Below are positions 8,382-16,203 of a stretch of 23,581 bases of DNA, piece by piece. The position numbers were made by a program, and so were the translations under genes. Location of the stretch: positions 1 through 23,581 of the forward strand of contig CAWJRO010000024.1 of NCBI GenBank assembly GCA_963845285.1, read 5' to 3'. The notes under the pieces were generated by a model. It was not told where the DNA came from. It made no database searches and was given only the letters and a program-made list of their open reading frames with translations. Positions within the stretch are counted from its first letter, which is position 1; each line of letters opens with the position of its first letter. Source of the DNA: Methanobacterium_C sp963845285 (GTDB taxonomy: Archaea; Methanobacteriota; Methanobacteria; Methanobacteriales; Methanobacteriaceae).

Positions 8382-8404
8382 TCTAGGTTTATGAGGTGAT
8401 ATAA

Positions 8405-8770
8405 ATGGAACTTCCACAGAACATCCAGCATCAAATAACTCAATTCCAGCAGACACAGCAGCAGGCACAGGCAATTTCAATGCAGAAACAGAATGTTGAT
8501 CTGCAGATAAAAGAAACTGAAAAGGCACTTGAAGAGCTTAAAAAAGTTGAAGAGGACGGTGAGGTTTACAAAACCGCCGGAAACCTACTTATAAAAGTTA
8601 AAAAAGATGAAGTAGCCAAGGAACTTGAAGATAAAGTTGAAACATTACATCTTCGTGAGAAAACAGTAAAACGTCAGGAAGACCGTATCATGGGCAGGCT
8701 CCAGGAAATGCAAGCATCCCTACAGGAAGCAATGCAGAACTCCGGATTATCTCAGGGGTTAGGTCAGTGA
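8405..8770 (+). CDS. pfdB: Prefoldin subunit beta
   Basis: Prefoldin is a jellyfish-shaped alpha2-beta4 chaperone that holds unfolded proteins for the thermosome. The 121-residue beta subunit begins MELPQNIQHQITQFQQTQQQ. It has an N-terminal coiled-coil helix (about 5-50), a short beta hairpin region (VEEDGEVYKTAGNLLIKVKK, about 50-69) and a second coiled-coil helix (about 72-115). GAGGTGAT (8393-8400) precedes ATG by 4 nt. It follows a 274-nt gap containing two perfect inverted repeats, so it probably has its own promoter. Its stop overlaps the start of the DUF3194 gene (GTGA at 8767-8770). Confidence 0.96.
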   Translation: MELPQNIQHQITQFQQTQQQAQAISMQKQNVDLQIKETEKALEELKKVEEDGEVYKTAGNLLIKVKKDEVAKELEDKVETLHLREKTVKRQEDRIMGRLQEMQASLQEAMQNSGLSQGLGQ

Positions 8771-9030
8771 GGAGACTCACAGATCAGGAACTTGACGAGA
8801 TCTCAGATATTGCGGCTGATGCCGCAGAAACATTCATTTTTTCAAAGATCTCCAAAAAAGAGGTTCTTGATCTCGATATAAATGTAGAACTCGACCACCA
8901 TGACGGATTGGACGTTGATGTTGTGGTTGAGATCCTTTTAGATGATTTATCGTCTGCAGATGGAAGTATTGCTGATGAAGCAGCTTCTTATGCCATAAAA
9001 GCGGTTGATAAATTCGTTGAAGATCTTTAA
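8767..9030 (+). CDS. DUF3194 family protein
   Basis: This 87-residue, strongly acidic protein (RRLTDQELDEISDIAADAAE at the start, VDVVVEILLDDLSSADGS in the middle) matches the small archaeal DUF3194 family, found regularly next to prefoldin beta. Function is unknown. There is no membrane segment and no cysteine. The GTG start overlaps the pfdB stop by 4 nt, which implies translational coupling and perhaps a role linked to protein folding. It closes the superoperon; a weak hairpin (GTTAAT...ATTAAC) and a T-rich stretch follow. Confidence 0.8.
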   Translation: MRRLTDQELDEISDIAADAAETFIFSKISKKEVLDLDINVELDHHDGLDVDVVVEILLDDLSSADGSIADEAASYAIKAVDKFVEDL

Positions 9031-9160
9031 ATGTTTCTTTATAGATTTAAATTGGTTAATGTTTGAAGATTAACTTATCTTGAACTGGAATAATTTAATT
9101 TTTTTAGGAAATTCTTTTTTTTATTATGATAAAATAAATAATGTTAGTTGGGTTGGTAAC

Positions 9161-9847
9161 ATGATAATCCCAGTATTGGATATAAAAAATGGAAAAGCTG
9201 TTTCAGGCAAATCCGGGATGAGGGAAACGTATAAACCCCTTAAAACTGTGTTCAATGATTCATCAGACCCGTTAAAGATTGCAAGGGCATTGAAGGGTGC
9301 TGGAGCTCAGCGCATATACATTGCGGATCTTGATGCAATTGAAGGTACAGGTTCAAACATTCAGATAATAGAAGAAATAAACAGAATAATTCCTGTAATG
9401 CTTGATGCAGGTGCAAACGATATTCAAAGTGTTAAAAAAATCTTAAATATTGCAAGTAAAGCCATAGTTGCAACAGAAACCCTTCACTGCTTTGAAGACC
9501 TTGATGAGATATTTGAATCGTTTGAAAAAAACAGGTTAACTATAAGTATGGATATTAAAAACAACCAGATCCTCAGTAAACATATGGATACTAATTTTGA
9601 TATTGTAACCACTAAAATAATGGATTTAAAGCCAGATGAACTTATTTTGCTCGATATTTCCCGGGTTGGAACTGAAAGCGGTGTTGATCAAGATTTTATA
9701 AATAAATTAAGTGATGTTAAAACTTCAATAATAATTGGGGGTGGCATCAGAGATGAAGATATTGATATAATCTCTAATTTGGGTGTTGAAAAGTTCCTTG
9801 TTGGTTCTGCACTCCACAAAGGTAAATTAAGGCACAGTTTTCAATAG
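9161..9847 (+). CDS. HisA-related TIM-barrel protein (COG1411)
   Basis: The 228-residue protein is related to the ProFAR isomerase HisA but belongs to the archaeal HisA-like group of unproven function (COG1411). HisA-type features are IIPVLDIKNGKAVSG at the start (barrel strand 1), IYIADLDAIEGTGSNIQIIE (about 54-73), LLDISRVGTESGVDQDF and the phosphate-binding SIIIGGGIRDEDI (about 192-204). The reading frame extends back to 9080, but ATG 9161 aligns with the family start, so I drop the hydrophobic, Asn-rich extension. The ribosome binding site is weak (GGT at 9155-9157). No histidine genes are nearby, which argues against calling it HisA. Confidence 0.78.
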   Translation: MIIPVLDIKNGKAVSGKSGMRETYKPLKTVFNDSSDPLKIARALKGAGAQRIYIADLDAIEGTGSNIQIIEEINRIIPVMLDAGANDIQSVKKILNIASKAIVATETLHCFEDLDEIFESFEKNRLTISMDIKNNQILSKHMDTNFDIVTTKIMDLKPDELILLDISRVGTESGVDQDFINKLSDVKTSIIIGGGIRDEDIDIISNLGVEKFLVGSALHKGKLRHSFQ

Positions 9848-10091
9848 ATCATAGCTTCCAACTATCCATTGTTTACAATTTTCGTTTTAACCTTATTTCT
9901 AGGTGAATTTTTAAACACAAATTTTTATAACACAATTAATTTTAAGTTAACAAAATAATTTAATTTTAACCAGATATTACTTGGAAAAATATTAATTGGA
10001 ATATTTTAGGAATATTTTTTAAAATTACCTATGTCACACAATCTAACTACTAATCTAAACTATTAATAGCGTTAATTTACAAGGTAAGAAC

Positions 10092-10985
10092 ATGTCAAAA
10101 TTTTTGATCATGGGCCCCATAACCATGGACACAATTGTAAGAGATGAAACAGTTTACCATTCTACAGGAGGGGCAGTTTATTACCAGGCAGCAGTACTTT
10201 CGGGTCTGGGGATAGATACGACGGCAGTTATAACAGTTTCAAAAGAAGATAAATCTCTTTTAGAAGTTTTTCCAGGGGATATTGATATTGTCCCTGTTTT
10301 TGTTGATAAAACAATGAAATTTGAGAATATTTATCCAAACCATGATCCTAATCATAGAATACAAAGGGCTGATGTTTCAGTTAATCCCATAAAACCAAAT
10401 GATATTTTAAATTTAGATCTGGAAACCTTTGATGCGTTTCTTTTATCATCCTTATCACCATTTGATCTTCCAGTTGAAACTGTTGAATTTTTGTCTCAAT
10501 TTCACATACCAATGTATGTGGGTGTACAAGGGTATTTAAGACATATAAAAAATCGTAAAGTTATTCTAAAACCTTGGACTGATTTTCAGAAATTTTTGAA
10601 GTTTTTTGATGGGATATTCCTTGATGAAGTGGAGGCAAGGGTTATACTTGGCGCCCACGTCCATAAACTTGGAGATATTGCAAAGACTTTGGCATCATTT
10701 GGACCAAAAGAAGTTATTATTACCCGAGGAGATAGGGGATCCATAATATATTCTGAGAAGACTCATCATATCTATCAAATTCCTGCAGTTCCTTCCAAGC
10801 AAAGAATAGATCCTACAGGGTTAGGTGATACATACATGGCTGCTTATGTAAGTAAAAGAATGGAAACATTTGATCCTGAAACTAGTGGTATCTTTGCATC
10901 CATGGCAGCAACAATAAAACTTGAAGGTGATGGTGTATTTAAGGGAGACAGAAAATTAATTGAAGATAGACTTCTTAATGAATAA
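10092..10985 (+). CDS. PfkB-family carbohydrate/nucleoside kinase
   Basis: The 297-residue protein is a ribokinase-fold (PfkB) kinase that transfers phosphate from ATP to a sugar or nucleoside hydroxyl; the substrate cannot be told from the sequence. It has the N-terminal strand FLIMGPITMDTIV, the substrate loop STGGAVYYQAAVLSGLG (24-40), and the C-terminal signature DPTGLGDT (240-247), where Asp246 is the expected catalytic base. TRGDRGS (211-217) precedes the nucleotide site. It stands alone, with 244 nt before it and a T-rich stretch after it. AAGGT (10081-10085) lies 6 nt before the ATG. Confidence 0.88.
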   Translation: MSKFLIMGPITMDTIVRDETVYHSTGGAVYYQAAVLSGLGIDTTAVITVSKEDKSLLEVFPGDIDIVPVFVDKTMKFENIYPNHDPNHRIQRADVSVNPIKPNDILNLDLETFDAFLLSSLSPFDLPVETVEFLSQFHIPMYVGVQGYLRHIKNRKVILKPWTDFQKFLKFFDGIFLDEVEARVILGAHVHKLGDIAKTLASFGPKEVIITRGDRGSIIYSEKTHHIYQIPAVPSKQRIDPTGLGDTYMAAYVSKRMETFDPETSGIFASMAATIKLEGDGVFKGDRKLIEDRLLNE

Positions 10986-11002
10986 TTATTCAGACAAGTT
11001 CA

Positions 11003-11040
11003 TTTTTATTCATTTTTTATTTATTCTTTATTTTTTTAAT
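11003..11040 (+). terminator. T-rich terminator region after the PfkB gene
   Basis: Several T runs on the + strand (up to seven in a row) begin about 18 nt after the PfkB kinase stop, with no hairpin. Oligo-T tracts of this kind are the usual intrinsic termination signal in archaea. Confidence 0.5.
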
Positions 11041-11226
11041 TCCGTTAAAAATCAGTATCACCAATCCCTAATTCATGAATTTTTTTAATTGAAATAGTTT
11101 TTTTGGTTGGGAATATAACTTTTCTAGAATTAATGGAATTTTAGAATTAATGGTAGGTATCCTTCCAAAAAAAACTTGATTTTATCCAAAATTTTAAAAA
11201 ATAAATAAATAAATTTGTTCTTGTAT

Positions 11227-11411
11227 TTAAACACCTAAAAGAGGTAGGATCAAGAACGGTAAAAGTCCTCCTGCAAAAAATAGCAACTACACCTAAAATT
11301 GTGTAAGGTGTTTTTTTATCCATTACACCAGCACAAATAAAGCAGAATGCTTATAAATGCAATGATTGGAGGTATTATGTGGGAATATAGTATAACAGAT
11401 GAATCTACCAT
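11227..11411 (-). pseudogene. Frameshifted small membrane protein gene
   Basis: On the - strand a GTGAT (11415-11419) precedes ATG 11411, which opens MVDSSVILYSHIIPPIIAFI. The frame then fails, but skipping one base near 11352 gives AFCFICAGVMDKKTPYTILG and VVAIF. Skipping one T of a six-T run near 11276 gives AGGLLPFLILPLLGV and a TAA at 11227-11229. Joined, this is a 60-residue protein with two or three hydrophobic segments, hinged at MDKKTPY. The continuity of membrane-like sequence across both breaks suggests a decayed gene rather than chance. I do not recognise the family. It lies just downstream of the broken sortase gene. Confidence 0.5.
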
Positions 11412-11568
11412 TTATATCACTTCTTAAAACTTTATTTTGATGAATTATTTTTTTAATTAGCTTATGAAATACAAGTTTAAAATTAATTTTTACATTAATT
11501 AATTTCTACATTAATTTCATTTAATAGTTTGCAAGTTTTTTAAGTTAATTCATCTTTTTTTTTTTTAT

Positions 11569-12548
11569 TTACTGGAGTGGTTCAATGGATGTGAGTTTGC
11601 AATGGGTCATCCAAGCTTTCTGATCACTGCCGGAGGCCAGCAGGTTACAAGTGTCAGATCGGGACTTCCATCTGCATACGTTTAGGGGTTTCTTTATAAT
11701 TCCATATGATATCTCCATTTGATGCAACAGTGTATGTGTACCTTTTCTGGGTGAGTAAATCATTTATTATCACTGTGTCTCCTGCCTCCAGCTTATCAAT
11801 TTTACTGAAAGGGGCTGAGAATATGGTGTGATGGCCCAGAATACCGCAAACTCCATTGTCGTCCAGGATAAAAGCTTCCAGAAATGTGGTATGTTGAATT
11901 GTATGCATTAACAGTGTCTGAACGTATACCCCAGTTTGCACTGATACTTGGAATTGAAATATGTCCCCAGAATGGTGAAGTTGAATTTTTAACGCTGGAA
12001 TTTTTTATTTCGAAACTTTTTTTGACCACATCCAAGGATGCATCATTTTTAGAGTTGTTTAATGCTGAATTAAAGTTGAAATTTATACCTTTTTGCTTGG
12101 GTGTTGTGCAGATTATACTGTATAACACTCCATTGTTTTCAATCCATATCTCCTTGTCCTGAATCGAGGAGTTGTTGTTTAGATTTACGTCGTAAATATT
12201 TTCATATGCATTCATTCTGGATATAGTTATATTTTCGGATGAAGTGAGTTTAAATCCAACTTTTTGGGCTTCAGTAAAATTTAACTTAAAATTATCCTTT
12301 GGACTGTAACCATTAGGCATTGCCTGCCTGTTAACTGTTACATCCATTTTTGATTTGGGATCTGTAAATGATGCAACCTGAGATTCCTTAACTGCAACGT
12401 TCTGCCAGTTTTCTGGATAATCAAATGAAATTTCCCCATTGTCAAAATGATTTGTTTTCATGGCAGTGTTTTCAGGGGTGTAAAATACGAGTACAATTGC
12501 GATCAACAAAATCAACGCTACTGGGATTAAATAAAAATATTTTTTCAA
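11569..12548 (-). pseudogene. Sortase with PsbP-like domain, disrupted by at least three frameshifts
   Basis: An intact gene would encode a membrane-anchored sortase, a cell-surface transpeptidase. The first frame (12548-11802) has a TM helix (YFYLIPVALILLIAIVLVFY), a PsbP-like extracellular domain (ISFDYPENW, about 38-180) and the sortase start (WGHISIPSISANWGIRSDTV). A second frame carries NGVCGILGHHT (catalytic His) and FSKIDKLEAGDTVIINDLL. The first phase returns for LTLVTCWPP (catalytic Cys, codon 11640-11642). A third frame ends KAWMTHCKLTSIEPLQ. Breaks lie near 11856-11866, 11680-11695 and 11630-11636. The TTG start has AAGGAG (12556-12561) 7 nt upstream. It is a decayed gene, unless the sequence has errors here. 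Confidence 0.85.
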
Positions 12549-12918
12549 TTCTATTCTCCTTTATTATCATTACCAAGATTATTATAGATAGAAATGTATT
12601 GATTTCATAATTTTAAATAATTTTGTTTTTTAAATGATCCAATTGTAAAATCCATTTATAATTTTTATTTGTTGATTGTAAATTTATAAATAATTTTTAA
12701 AGTTTCATTGAAATTCAACGTTTATTTATTTGTACCTAAAGATCATTTAAAAACTTTTTGTTAACATTAAATTTATTTCTAGTATTATATGATTATTATA
12801 ATTATATACACTACTACGATCTAATTTTACCTTATTCTGTAGTTGTATCCAAGAGTTTAAATTCAATTTTAGTTGGATTCAAGAGTTTAAATTCACATAT
12901 TTAGTTATCTAATAAGAG
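12549..12918. other. AT-rich gap between the broken sortase gene and the AAA+ ATPase
   Basis: This 370-nt gap has no coding sequence that I can support. Its left part should hold the promoter of the - strand sortase pseudogene. Its right part, downstream of the ATPase stop, holds a 25-nt direct repeat (12841-12895), listed separately. The rest is low-complexity A/T. Confidence 0.6.
12841..12895. repeat. Two 25-nt direct repeats, 30-nt period
   Basis: Copy 1 is 12841-12865 and copy 2 is 12871-12895. They differ at two of 25 positions (TGTATCC against TGGATTC near the start) and share CAAGAGTTTAAATTCA exactly. A third, shorter likeness (GATTCAAGAATTG, 12926-12938) runs into the end of the ATPase gene. 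The role is unknown; they may be a 3'-end signal or binding sites. Confidence 0.75.
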
Positions 12919-14469
12919 TTATTTAGATTCAAGAATTGTTTTTCGCAGTTCTTTTATTGATTCTGCAATTAAATCTATTTTATTCACTTCAATACCATTA
13001 TCATTTAAATATTCAGCAAGCTGCACAGGGGTCACGCTTTCATCCACATCAAGGATAATGGCATTTGACTCATGTGCAATTCCAGTTACACCGTAATCTA
13101 AGAGGGCTTTGTGTGCATCATTTATTTGGGTGGTTTTAACACGATATGTTCGTGTTTTCTTTGAAACCTGAGTTATGTCGATGTTCATCTTTTGAAGCGC
13201 AATTAAAACATGTTTTTGAAGTGATTCGTTAAGAACATCAACATCCACATGGTCCTTTCCTTGATTTATACGGACAGCTTGAGTTATCTGTGCAACATCC
13301 CTTGCATGTGCAAAACTTGGTTTAAGACCATCTCCACCATTTTTGGTGCTTTTGTACACATTTACAAATCTTTTTAAAACATCTTCATCGTACTCTCCAT
13401 TAATAGCATCCATATTCTTTTTGAATACTTCTGCAACTTCACTAAGTTCAGGTGTTTTAAGGAAAACATGCAGAGGTGCTCTTCTGAGGTGAGCCTCGTC
13501 CATTATACTTATATCCAGGTTGGTTGAAAATACGGGTATGAAATGGCTGTGAAAAATTACAGGAGCTCCTCTTACATAAAGAACATCCTTTTTGTTTTCC
13601 ATAGGCACAATGAGTCGATTTAAAATAAGTTCATGATCATCCCTTTGTCTTCCAAGGTCATCAATGAGGAGAACTCCACCGTTTGCTTTTATGATAGGTG
13701 ATGTTTCATATACTCCCTTATTCGGGTTGTAACTTGTTTCAAGTTTATTTAAACTAAGTTCGGCCCCAGTAATCACAAATGGAGCATATATCTTAACCCA
13801 TCTCGGATCTTGTGGCTGTTCTTTGCATTTTTTATGGAAATCTGGGTCGTATATCTGGATTACTTTTCCTCCAAATTCTATGAATTTTGGAATTAATAGA
13901 GGAGGTAAGAGATTTGGCATTTTGCTCACAAGGAAAGTTTTCCCGGTTCCTGGTGATCCATAGATGAAAATTCCTTTCCCGATCGTACAAGATTCTATAA
14001 GGGATTCTTTTGCGTATTCTACGCCCACAACATCTTTAAATGCTTTTTTTGCCACTTCTGGAGGTATAATTAGAGGATACCTATTTCTTAATTGTGCTTC
14101 CATTATTTTATAATAAATTTCATAGGTTACAGGTGCAATGCCAATATATGGATTCTCTTCCATAATTCCTCTGGCTTTATCACGTCCCTTCTTTGTTATG
14201 CTGTACTGAATACTTGAAAATAAAAATCCACCACTTACTGGTGCGCAGAAACCATGTTTTTCAAGTTCATCGAGGACCTCTTCGAGAATGTCCCAATGTA
14301 TTCCTGTAATTTCATTCATTGTACTGGTCTTTACGGTACCGTAGCTTGAGAGTATCTTAAGGATCAAACCATTTACAAAAGTGTCTGAAAGATAAAGTTC
14401 CTCGAGGGATCGTGGTTGTTTTAGAATATCAAAGATATTTTCCATTTTGGAATCATGGTAGTAGTTCAT
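12919..14469 (-). CDS. AAA+ ATPase with N-terminal winged-helix-like domain
   Basis: The 516-residue cytosolic protein has an AAA+ core with Walker A GSPGTGKT (171-178), Walker B GGVLLIDDLG (264-273), a sensor-1-like PVFSTNLD (312-319) and an AHLRR arginine pair (326-330), resembling MoxR/chelatase-type ATPases. About residues 15-105 look like a winged-helix domain (LSSYGTVKTSTMNEITGIHW, then QYSITKKGRDKARG). A C-terminal helical lid (345-430) and a basic/mixed C-terminal domain follow. AGGTG (14475-14479) lies 5 nt before ATG 14469; a second in-frame ATG is at codon 9. No partner gene for a MoxR-like system is adjacent. The exact role is unknown to me. Confidence 0.85.
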   Translation of the reverse strand: MNYYHDSKMENIFDILKQPRSLEELYLSDTFVNGLILKILSSYGTVKTSTMNEITGIHWDILEEVLDELEKHGFCAPVSGGFLFSSIQYSITKKGRDKARGIMEENPYIGIAPVTYEIYYKIMEAQLRNRYPLIIPPEVAKKAFKDVVGVEYAKESLIESCTIGKGIFIYGSPGTGKTFLVSKMPNLLPPLLIPKFIEFGGKVIQIYDPDFHKKCKEQPQDPRWVKIYAPFVITGAELSLNKLETSYNPNKGVYETSPIIKANGGVLLIDDLGRQRDDHELILNRLIVPMENKKDVLYVRGAPVIFHSHFIPVFSTNLDISIMDEAHLRRAPLHVFLKTPELSEVAEVFKKNMDAINGEYDEDVLKRFVNVYKSTKNGGDGLKPSFAHARDVAQITQAVRINQGKDHVDVDVLNESLQKHVLIALQKMNIDITQVSKKTRTYRVKTTQINDAHKALLDYGVTGIAHESNAIILDVDESVTPVQLAEYLNDNGIEVNKIDLIAESIKELRKTILESK

Positions 14470-14677
14470 TGCAACACCTAATTTTAAGTAATTGAATTTT
14501 ATTGAATTGAATTATCTACTATTAAATTTCTATTATTCCCAATTACTTGCTTAAATTGTATTATTGTGCTTAACTTGTATATAATCATTATTTATCAAAA
14601 TAAATTATCAGTAATATTTAATATCATCCTCTTTTTAAGCTGTAAATCATTGAAAAATCAAATTTAAAAGATTTAAT

Positions 14678-15358
14678 TTAAAGGATGTCCTTAAGTTCGT
14701 TTAAATCCTTTATAACATCCACTTTTAAATTCTCTTTTTTTATGTATTCCTCTTCAGATTTTGTCAATTCTGAATTTACAAGTATTGCAGACATTCCTGT
14801 GTTTAGTGCTCCTAATATGTCTTCACTGAATTTGTTACCTACCATAACAGATTTTTCAGCTTTGCACCCCATTTTACCCATAGCCAGTTTGAATATTTTC
14901 TCATCTGGTTTTTCAACCCCTGCTTCCTGGGAGGTTACAACCTCATCAAAAAAATGGTTCAAACCGAGTCTTATCAATTTTTCCCATTGCTTTATAGTTA
15001 TACCATTTGAAATAACTCCTAAATGGTAGCCCCTGCTTTTCAGGTAAATTAAGGTAGACATGGTATTTGGGAACAATCTTAAAAGAGCGAATTTGACGTT
15101 GTGGTATGTGATCATTCCAAGTGCTATTAAAAGTGGCTTTTCTTCCCCAAAAACCCGTTTTGTTAAAACATTGAAGTGTTTATCATAGTTAGATCCCTTC
15201 TCTTTTATTATTTCCCTTAAGAGTTTATAAGCTTCATCAAATTTTAGTGGAAGTCCTGCGTCGATCATCGCATTAATAGCAGCCCTTCTTGCAAGTTTTG
15301 CAAAACTTGAAGTGTCGTATAATGTATCGTCAATATCAAAAAAAACAGCTTTTATCAT
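14678..15358 (-). CDS. HAD-superfamily hydrolase
   Basis: The 226-residue protein is a haloacid dehalogenase-fold phosphatase of the small archaeal type. Motif I is FFDIDDTLYD (6-15; Asp8 nucleophile, Asp10 acid/base). Motif II is GVISNG, motif III is the lysine in GVEKPDEKIF, and motif IV is VGNKFSEDILGA, in which Asn replaces the more usual Asp after Gly while the following acidic pair is kept. The alpha-helical cap lies between about 16 and 90. The substrate is not predictable. GGTG (15364-15367) precedes the ATG. It lies 185 nt after polB2 on the same strand and is probably a separate unit. Confidence 0.85.
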   Translation of the reverse strand: MIKAVFFDIDDTLYDTSSFAKLARRAAINAMIDAGLPLKFDEAYKLLREIIKEKGSNYDKHFNVLTKRVFGEEKPLLIALGMITYHNVKFALLRLFPNTMSTLIYLKSRGYHLGVISNGITIKQWEKLIRLGLNHFFDEVVTSQEAGVEKPDEKIFKLAMGKMGCKAEKSVMVGNKFSEDILGALNTGMSAILVNSELTKSEEEYIKKENLKVDVIKDLNELKDIL

Positions 15359-15480
15359 GTTTACACCAAATTGTACACAACAAAATTTCTATACATAAAA
15401 ATTGATATTAGTTAATTACTTATTTAAAACTAATGAAATAAAATTCTGTATTATAGAATATAATCCAATTAATAATATTA

Positions 15481-15502
15481 TGTAACCCCTATACAGGTTA
15501 TG
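15481..15502 (-). terminator. Imperfect hairpin after polB2
   Basis: TAACC (15483-15487) and GGTTA (15496-15500) can pair, extended by two G-T pairs on each side to about 7 bp with an 8-nt loop, 42 nt downstream of the polB2 stop on the - strand. It may mark the end of the rps8e-polB2 transcript. The support is weak. Confidence 0.25.
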
Positions 15503-15543
15503 TGTAACTGTAAATCCAATTATTTTCCATTTGTATTATATAT

Positions 15544-16203
15544 CTAACTGAAAAATGCATCAAGATTGCTTTGTTTTCCTTTATGCATTATGTCTTCTTC
15601 TGAATAACCAATAGAAGTTAATATCCTTGAAACAGCTGGTAAAAGCTGGTTTTCTATGTAATAATTAGGATCATAATTTGAAACATCAACATCTTCTATG
15701 GGCTCTGCGCGCTGGCTTATGGGTTCTTTTCCTTTAACAACCACATATCTTATTATAGATCCTGGTCCCACTTTTCTACCTCTTTCAATGGCTTTTTTTG
15801 CAGCCATAACATGAGGAGCCCTCTGAACATATTGTTCTGGATTTTTTGTAAGTTGAGTGTGTATAACAAGATCTTCAAGAGGTATATCTCCTTTTTTTAT
15901 TTCCACAATAACATCTCTAACGATGCTGGCGGCTTTTTCGGGAGATGCCTCCTTGAGTATTGCTTTTAGAACTTTTTCTTGAGTTTTTTTTGCTACAGGT
16001 GCCCAATCACGCCTTACAAGCTCTAAACCTTTTACAACTATGTTGTTGTTTTCTATGAGGGCGTATCTTTTTTTGGTAACAAAGAAACCCCTTTCATAGA
16101 ATCCTTCATATTCAAGTTCCATTCCTTCAGGGAGGTTTTTATTCACATCCCCGAGGAACTCATCTACTTTTTCTAAAATTTCATTATTCAACCAGTACAC
16201 CAT
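15544..16203 (-). CDS. polB2: Split family B DNA polymerase, small C-terminal subunit (PolB2)
   Basis: This 219-residue protein corresponds to the C-terminal thumb part of family B DNA polymerase. In Methanobacteriales the enzyme is encoded in two pieces that assemble for replication. It starts past the YGDTDS motif, which must lie in the large subunit elsewhere. It has FFVTKKRYALIENNNIVVKG (about 45-64), the conserved LELVRRDWAPVAKKTQ (about 65-80), QLTKNPEQY and IENQLLPAVSRIL. It ends in a PIP box QSNLDAFF (211-218) for binding PCNA. The ATG overlaps the rps8e end by 20 nt. A TTG at 16189-16191 behind GGTG is an alternative start. Confidence 0.92.
   Translation of the reverse strand: MVYWLNNEILEKVDEFLGDVNKNLPEGMELEYEGFYERGFFVTKKRYALIENNNIVVKGLELVRRDWAPVAKKTQEKVLKAILKEASPEKAASIVRDVIVEIKKGDIPLEDLVIHTQLTKNPEQYVQRAPHVMAAKKAIERGRKVGPGSIIRYVVVKGKEPISQRAEPIEDVDVSNYDPNYYIENQLLPAVSRILTSIGYSEEDIMHKGKQSNLDAFFS

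Noticed and set aside
9080..9160. N-terminal extension of the HisA-like gene to 9080
   Set aside because: The extension is Asn/Phe-rich, starts at a weak codon without a ribosome binding site, and precedes the normal family start MIIPVLD at 9161.
11125..11153. Direct repeat TAGAATTAATGG (11125-11136 and 11142-11153)
   Set aside because: It is short and AT-rich in low-complexity DNA, and easily arises by chance.
10986..11226. Possible short gene after the PfkB kinase
   Set aside because: Only T-rich terminator-like sequence and A/T low-complexity DNA; no start with a ribosome binding site.
11884..12162. 92-residue + strand open frame opposite the sortase pseudogene
   Set aside because: It is the antisense of the PsbP/sortase region, which shows clear family motifs on the - strand; no ribosome binding site or family likeness.
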